Below are positions 5,819 to 10,135 of a DNA stretch of 10,135 nt, one piece after another. The notes under the pieces are model-generated. The model was not told where the DNA came from, searched no databases, and saw nothing but the letters and a program-made list of their open reading frames with translations. Numbering within the stretch: the stretch's first letter is position 1; every line of letters starts with the position of its first letter. The stretch is from NCBI GenBank assembly GCA_030655675.1, contig JAUSPM010000116.1:1-10135 (forward strand). Reading direction: 5' to 3'. The stretch comes from Methanosarcinaceae archaeon (GTDB taxonomy: Archaea > Halobacteriota > Methanosarcinia > Methanosarcinales > Methanosarcinaceae). Both the position numbers and the translations under genes were made by a program.

Positions 5819-7765
5819 TCATCGTATCTTATCAAGAAGCCGAATATTGTCAAGCATAAGAGCACAACTCCATCCAAGCGGTATTGCCCACGCAGGATGA
5901 CCGGTGAACTTGTCCACCTGTTCGGGGAGCAATCCTGTGCTTGTCGTGCCTCTTAGTGACCATTTGATGTAATTTGTCGCATCTATGACCAATTGCTGCA
6001 CTTGTTTCTCGCTGCCGGCTTCACCTTGAATTGCGATGGCAAGCGAAAGCATTGTCTTTGAAAGCCACAGTGTTGTGACGATCCAGGGATTTCCTTCTAT
6101 GTAATTGTCACCTTCATACCGCAGAATCCCGTAGTGGTTATTGACCTTAATCCTCAATTTATCTTCTATCCTCTTGATGATCGAATAGATCATCGCCCGC
6201 TCTTCACGATTATCCGGGGATAGCATATTGAACGGAACGATCATTCCAAGTATGCTTGCATCAACTGTGGGATCAAGTTTTTTATCGACAATTCCTTTTG
6301 CAAAATATCCCTCACTCAACCACAGTTTTTCTATTGTTTTCATCTTCACAAAATCAGCGTGCTTTACCCATCGATCGGCAAGACCGGATTCGTTATATTC
6401 CTCTGCAATATGAGCAGCAGCAACAAGTCCGGCATACACTGAAGCATTCGTATAACTGAAACGACCGTAATACGTCTCCCAAAGGTCAATACAAGGATCA
6501 TGCACTCCGCGTCTGCTTCGTTTCATCAGGTATTCGGCACCGCGCAGTACCAAAGCCCACATGTCTTCGAGGAACTCAACCTTTGCAATCCCTTCTAGTG
6601 AGCGGTAGTATGTATCAATCGCATGCAGTGTTGCACCGGTTTCATCTATCTGGGTCGAGTAATCAAAATTCCCCCATGAGGGGGCGGTGTTACCATCAAG
6701 CCAATATCTCTGGAACCATGAACCATCAGAGAGTTGTGTCTTTTCACACCATTTGAAGAACCTGTCACAATATTCCGGATAGCCTGCATCCAGTAATGCC
6801 AGTACAACTTCCACCCCATCGCGGTTCCAGCAAAATCCATATCCTCCGCACATCTCAAAATTTGAATCAAACTCAGGTGCAGCAATAAAGGAGCCATGTT
6901 TTTCATCATTTAAAAGATTCAATGTAAGAAGAGAACGGTTATATGCACTGAACATCTCTTGCTTTGCCATATTATGTTCTCCAAGCACTGACAGGCTCAA
7001 CACATTCTTTTTTGAAAGCCACATGATCCAGTTGTCACGTGTTTTTTCAAACACATTGTCAATTGGCTGGTTTGCGAGTTCACGCATACGTTTGTACAAA
7101 CGTGTTCTTTTCTGGGCAGCACCGATGAGTACAGTGATCTCGGTCTCACCCCCGGCTTCAATATCAAGGTCCCATCCAAGCGCACTGTTAAGTTGACCTA
7201 TATCTTCCTTGTTGTTTTGCAGTTTTCCGTCTTCCATGTCATACTTTGCATTGGTCCACCAGATGGTATCCATCGACTTGCCAACTTGCCATTCTTTAAA
7301 ATCAGGTATCCCCTTAAGACCGATGTAATAGTCCTGCCAGTACTGCACAAGCAGTTTTTCGTCTGAATCGCAAAAACATGAATTCTTTTTATCCATTTCG
7401 CCGACATTGAGATTCGAGTAATAAAAAAACTTACCACGCAACCGTTTTTCCGAATGGATCTTGAATTTGCGGATCAGTATGGGGACTTCCGGATGAACAA
7501 AGTCAAGGATCGATATTTTGATGCCGGAGTCGTGTGAAAGTTCCGTAGATACAATGTTGGAATCTTCAATGTATTCCTGTGTGGAAAGCCACTCATGGCT
7601 GTTTAGCCACAATAGTTTATCGCCATTATGAATACATGCCAACGAATCCTCTACATGCTGGGCATAGTCTCGTCTTGGATAAAAAAACCCAAAAAGTTCT
7701 CCTTTTCTCCCCATTGTAATAAGCAATCTGGAATTGCCAAAGATAACATTCGGTTGTCGTATCAA
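5819..7765 (-). CDS. GH15 family glucoamylase / glucodextranase-type glucosidase
   Basis: Releases glucose from non-reducing ends of alpha-glucans; GH15 enzymes invert the anomeric carbon. The 648 residues fall into an N-terminal beta-sandwich domain (about 1-260, starting with NVIFGNSRLLITM...GFFYPRRDY) and an (alpha/alpha)6 barrel (about 270-648). In the barrel GGYGFCWNRDG (W313-R315-D316) lines the substrate site. DLWETYYG supplies E430, the probable general acid, and LLPEQVDKFTG supplies E615, the probable base, as in bacterial and archaeal glucoamylases. The start is TTG, overlapping the upstream TGA as TTGA. GAGGGGAG sits 5 bases before it and the N-terminal family motif begins right there, so the TTG is convincing. 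The gene is likely translated by coupling to the V4R gene. There is no signal peptide, so it is intracellular. A trehalase-like or other GH15 specificity is possible. Confidence 0.92.
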   Translation of the reverse strand: MIRQPNVIFGNSRLLITMGRKGELFGFFYPRRDYAQHVEDSLACIHNGDKLLWLNSHEWLSTQEYIEDSNIVSTELSHDSGIKISILDFVHPEVPILIRKFKIHSEKRLRGKFFYYSNLNVGEMDKKNSCFCDSDEKLLVQYWQDYYIGLKGIPDFKEWQVGKSMDTIWWTNAKYDMEDGKLQNNKEDIGQLNSALGWDLDIEAGGETEITVLIGAAQKRTRLYKRMRELANQPIDNVFEKTRDNWIMWLSKKNVLSLSVLGEHNMAKQEMFSAYNRSLLTLNLLNDEKHGSFIAAPEFDSNFEMCGGYGFCWNRDGVEVVLALLDAGYPEYCDRFFKWCEKTQLSDGSWFQRYWLDGNTAPSWGNFDYSTQIDETGATLHAIDTYYRSLEGIAKVEFLEDMWALVLRGAEYLMKRSRRGVHDPCIDLWETYYGRFSYTNASVYAGLVAAAHIAEEYNESGLADRWVKHADFVKMKTIEKLWLSEGYFAKGIVDKKLDPTVDASILGMIVPFNMLSPDNREERAMIYSIIKRIEDKLRIKVNNHYGILRYEGDNYIEGNPWIVTTLWLSKTMLSLAIAIQGEAGSEKQVQQLVIDATNYIKWSLRGTTSTGLLPEQVDKFTGHPAWAIPLGWSCALMLDNIRLLDKIR

Positions 7766-8553
7766 ATACTCTCCCCTCGCAAAAGGTGTTCAAGTTTTGC
7801 ACCCTGCGGTGCAAGTGATATGGTATGCTCACATACATCGTGCCCCATGCTCTTACATCTGACCTCACGCACCTGCATGGTCTTGCCCACCACCTCTGTT
7901 ATAAATCCTGCAAAATATCCACTCATATATCCACAGACTGGACGTTCGCTCTTTTTAAAACTATCTGCAATGAATGATTCGTGAACAAATATCCGCCCGC
8001 TCATAATATCACAATTGCATTCAATGTCAAGGATCCCCCATCCGGTTGCCATGAACAACTCTTTGAGTATATCCTTGAAATTGTTCTCATCTATGGTTGT
8101 AATTCCTTTGAAATATCGGGCTGCATTGATACCGCCTTTAAGCCCGCTCAGCATCAGCAATCCATCAGACTGCGACACATTCTCATATAGGGTTCGTATG
8201 ATGTCCACGAATGTTGTTGCGCGTGCGATTATTGCTCTTTCCCCAAGCAGATTGAGCGGAAATTCCACGGATTGTACCATCTTGCAACTTGAAATTCCGT
8301 ATTCCACATCATGCACAACGTCGAGACCCTTCAGATCTACAACAAGTTTATCCACATCAACACTTTTTTCAACTTGTGTAAAAATGATGTATTTCCCTGT
8401 TTTTGCGTGTTCGGTATTATCCAGGTATCCAAACCGTATATTCACATTATTGTCTGCAAAAAAACGCGTGATGTCTGCCTGTGAACTTATCGTATCAACA
8501 TAACTTATATCAAACCAGATAATATTCGCAGTATCATCTGTACTACAGAACAT
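7762..8553 (-). CDS. ACT-like plus V4R domain protein, probable ligand-binding regulator
   Basis: A 263-residue protein with an N-terminal ACT-like region (about 12-86, alternating strands and helices such as DISYVDTISSQADITRFF) and a C-terminal V4R domain (about 100-248). The V4R part shows GRIFVHESF, CGYMSGYFAGFITEV and VRCKSMGHDVCEHTIS. C207, C233 and C241 match the conserved V4R cysteines, which bind zinc in aromatic-sensing regulators of the PoxR/DmpR group. C179 and C181 are extra. No DNA-binding domain is visible, so it may act by binding a metabolite and a partner protein. Its TGA overlaps the GH15 TTG start, and the GH57 gene lies 95 bases upstream, so it belongs to the glucan operon. 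The ATG at 8551-8553 has only a weak GGGAT upstream. Two direct repeats in its leader may be an operator. Its ligand and function are unknown. Confidence 0.8.
   Translation of the reverse strand: MFCSTDDTANIIWFDISYVDTISSQADITRFFADNNVNIRFGYLDNTEHAKTGKYIIFTQVEKSVDVDKLVVDLKGLDVVHDVEYGISSCKMVQSVEFPLNLLGERAIIARATTFVDIIRTLYENVSQSDGLLMLSGLKGGINAARYFKGITTIDENNFKDILKELFMATGWGILDIECNCDIMSGRIFVHESFIADSFKKSERPVCGYMSGYFAGFITEVVGKTMQVREVRCKSMGHDVCEHTISLAPQGAKLEHLLRGESI
7771..7778 (-). promoter_or_regulatory. Ribosome binding site fixing the GH15 TTG start
   Basis: GAGGGGAG on the - strand, inside the last codons of the V4R gene and 5 bases before the TTG codon at 7763-7765. It decides for the TTG over the later ATG at codon 18. 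Confidence 0.65.
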
Positions 8554-8576
8554 GCAAAGATCCCGAACTATATTAA

Positions 8577-8611
8577 CAACTCCGTATCAATTTTACCAAC
8601 TCCGTATCAAT
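8577..8611 (-). promoter_or_regulatory. Paired 15-base direct repeats, candidate operator
   Basis: On the - strand ATTGATACGGAGTTG occurs twice, exactly 20 bases apart (8597-8611 and 8577-8591), about two helical turns. A weaker third CCGTA copy lies near 8617-8631. They occupy the 95-base gap between the GH57 and V4R genes, about 23-58 bases before the V4R start. The even spacing suggests binding of a dimer or of two protomers on one DNA face. This is inference. Confidence 0.55.
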
Positions 8612-8648
8612 CTCTAATTACCCCGTAAAATATCATACAAGCATAGCA

Positions 8649-9845
8649 TTAATCCATTTCGCTCAGCCGTTTGAACACCTGAGCCTTGAAATCCATAATA
8701 ACTGCCATGAAATTAACAGCCGCATCGAATGGTGATGAATGTATACTGAAATATGAATGCACATCACCGTCATCCAGCCATTTGGTACACATGTAGTAAT
8801 AGTGGTCTGATGTCAGCAGGTGTTTCCAGATGCGTATCAATTCCCTGTCCTCTGTCTTTTTTACATACGGTCCAAGTTGTTTAGCCTCTTCAAAACAACG
8901 TCTCTGCATATCGTTCCCAAGCCATGCGCTCGTATCACGTTCCATGTCAGCCCATGAGATGGTTGAAAAGTCCCCTACATCTATTTCCGCAACCGGTTTG
9001 TACATGTCCACGACCTCGGATGGAGTATTGAAAGTGAGATTCCTCTTTATGACTTCATTCGGGAATGCACGCAAGAACTGGAATATACCTGTAGTTTCCC
9101 ACTGATGCTCCCCAAATGTCTCATAATCCATGAATATATTGATCGTTTCTCCACCTGCTTCTGATGCCCAGGTCGCCCATTTGTCTGCTGTGAGCGGATA
9201 CTGACTCCACCATTTTGCAGAAAATCTATATCCGATATCATCACTGAGTTTGAAGTTCCTCATCAACAATGCAATGTCGCTACCTTTTGCTTTATACACA
9301 TGATTCGGGGTGCGCCAGCCAAGCAGATTCTCTACGCCTTCTGTAAGTATTGCCTTGTATCCCAGTTCAGATGCCGTTTTTGCAATGCTGTTGTTGTACA
9401 GCAGTTCGGTGTTTCTGAACACTTCGGGTTTCACTTTTAGAAGGTCAAAGACAAGGTCACGATGTTCGCGAACCTGTTCTATGAATTCTGTCCTGTCTTC
9501 AAACAATCCGGCAAGGGAATGGTAATTCGTCTCATCCAAAAATTCAACACAACCCGAGTCTGCCATCTGCCTGAAAGTGTCAAGCACATCCGTGCCCCAT
9601 TGTTCGCATTGGCTCAGAAGCGTTCCTGTGATCGAGACGCTGAATTTGAAATCGCCATGGTGTTCATCGATGGCATCCAGCATAACATTATTTGTAGGAA
9701 GGTAACATTTGCGGGCAACTTTTTCGAATATTTCTTTATTTATGGATTCGTCAAAGTACCTGTTGAATCCTTTATCCTCATTTGGCCAGAACCAACGAAG
9801 CCGATATGGCTGGTGTATCTGGAAATAAATACAAATTGATGTCAT
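8649..9845 (-). CDS. GH57 alpha-amylase / alpha-glucanotransferase-type enzyme
   Basis: A retaining GH57 enzyme acting on internal alpha-1,4 bonds of glycogen or maltodextrin. All five conserved GH57 regions are visible: HQPYR (11-15), GCVEFLDETNYHSL (98-111), FRNTELLY (143-150, E147 the expected nucleophile), INIFMDYETFG (235-245, D240 the expected acid) and SAWLGNDMQ (306-314). The C-terminal helical bundle HLLTSDHYYYMCTKW (342-356) is typical of the intracellular archaeal alpha-amylases of about 400 residues. At 398 residues it is full length. The start is firm: GGAGGT stands 6 bases before the ATG, which overlaps the upstream stop as ATGA, so it is coupled to the preceding gene. There is no signal peptide. 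Some GH57 enzymes of this kind are transferases, so hydrolysis is not certain. Confidence 0.92.
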   Translation of the reverse strand: MTSICIYFQIHQPYRLRWFWPNEDKGFNRYFDESINKEIFEKVARKCYLPTNNVMLDAIDEHHGDFKFSVSITGTLLSQCEQWGTDVLDTFRQMADSGCVEFLDETNYHSLAGLFEDRTEFIEQVREHRDLVFDLLKVKPEVFRNTELLYNNSIAKTASELGYKAILTEGVENLLGWRTPNHVYKAKGSDIALLMRNFKLSDDIGYRFSAKWWSQYPLTADKWATWASEAGGETINIFMDYETFGEHQWETTGIFQFLRAFPNEVIKRNLTFNTPSEVVDMYKPVAEIDVGDFSTISWADMERDTSAWLGNDMQRRCFEEAKQLGPYVKKTEDRELIRIWKHLLTSDHYYYMCTKWLDDGDVHSYFSIHSSPFDAAVNFMAVIMDFKAQVFKRLSEMD

Positions 9846-10135
9846 GGTTTGACCTCCAGGATAGCACGCCGCATATCGGATAGTATGGAAAAAAGATTAA
9901 TGCCTCGCTCGTATGCGACCTGCATATTGTTTGTGTTCATATCCAGAAGCAGGTCAGTTTGTCCGAGGCAGCCGTAGATATGATTAAACGTATCATATTC
10001 CCCGGCATCCTTGATATTCTCAAGTTCCTGTCCTATTGTTATCAATTCATTGAGGTACAGGTTTTGCATGTGGTTGCCCTGCATACTGTTCATGCCATAA
10101 CGTGCAGTCGTCTCGGTTTTGAGGGTTGCCAGTTT
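9842..10135 (-). CDS. C-terminal end of an unidentified protein (cut by window edge)
   Basis: The frame is open from the right edge to a TGA at 9842-9844, giving 97 visible residues. Met codons at 10093 and further in have no convincing Shine-Dalgarno, so this is probably the tail of a longer gene. It is helical and soluble with no recognised motif. Its layout (SMQ, then a helix pair with HIYGCLGQTDLLLDM, then a final AYERGINLFSILSDM helix) faintly recalls the C-terminal bundle of the neighbouring GH57 enzyme (NDMQ, IWKHLLTSDHYYYM, AVNFMAVIMDF). A second, diverged GH57 protein is therefore one guess, with low confidence. It overlaps the GH57 start by 4 bases and so belongs to the same operon. 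Confidence 0.55.
   Translation of the reverse strand, partial: KLATLKTETTARYGMNSMQGNHMQNLYLNELITIGQELENIKDAGEYDTFNHIYGCLGQTDLLLDMNTNNMQVAYERGINLFSILSDMRRAILEVKP
9852..9857 (-). promoter_or_regulatory. Ribosome binding site of the GH57 gene
   Basis: A consensus GGAGGT on the - strand, 6 bases before the ATG and inside the last codons of the upstream gene. It supports efficient coupled translation. Confidence 0.65.

Noticed and set aside
1..10135. tRNA, rRNA or complete insertion sequence
   Set aside because: No cloverleaf, rRNA-like stretch or transposase frame was recognised on either strand.

Overview
The window looks like chromosomal DNA from an archaeon, most likely a member of the Methanosarcinales or a related methanogen/ANME lineage. 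The signs are an archaeal-type glycogen debranching enzyme (GH133), a GH57 alpha-amylase, an ACT-V4R protein, an AAA_14/DUF4143 ATPase, Shine-Dalgarno-led overlapping genes and AT-rich archaeal-style spacers. The assignment rests on gene content recognised by eye, not on a search.

Layout. (1) At the left edge, on the + strand, is the C-terminal 300 residues of a GT-B glycosyltransferase resembling glycogen/starch synthase. (2) Bases 906-3437 form an accessory-looking gap of about 2.5 kb. It holds a DUF4143-type ATPase (- strand), a 66-residue TM2-like membrane protein (- strand), a family of GC-rich REP-like palindromes, and a gene scar. (3) From 3438 to the right edge, all on the - strand, are the debranching enzyme, a GH15 glucoamylase-type enzyme, an ACT-V4R sensor-like protein, a GH57 alpha-amylase and the C-terminal end of an unidentified protein cut by the window edge.

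How they work together. None of the enzymes with a visible N-terminus (GH133, GH15, GH57) shows a signal peptide, so this looks like an intracellular glycogen/alpha-glucan cycle. The synthase-like GT would build the polymer, GH57 cuts internal alpha-1,4 bonds, the GH133 enzyme removes branches, and GH15 releases glucose from ends. The partial gene/GH57 pair and the V4R/GH15 pair each overlap by 4 bases, so translational coupling is likely. The ACT-V4R protein sits inside this block and is a candidate ligand-responsive regulator of it.

Most notable is a duplication scar at 2785-2961. The last 28 codons plus stop of the debranching enzyme (- strand) are joined back to back to the last 17 or so codons of the glycosyltransferase (+ strand). 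This is the junction expected from an ancestral tandem duplication of the convergent GT/debranching-enzyme pair (or of the whole locus) followed by loss of most of one copy. The spacer is thus present twice, and each copy now carries a different small cargo gene. Seven copies of an approximately 35-40 base REP-like palindrome lie only between genes, six of them as three inverted pairs. Two further repeats resemble regulatory sites: a 33-base tandem repeat with a perfect 12-base inverted repeat upstream of the ATPase, and two 15-base direct repeats spaced 20 bases apart upstream of the V4R gene.
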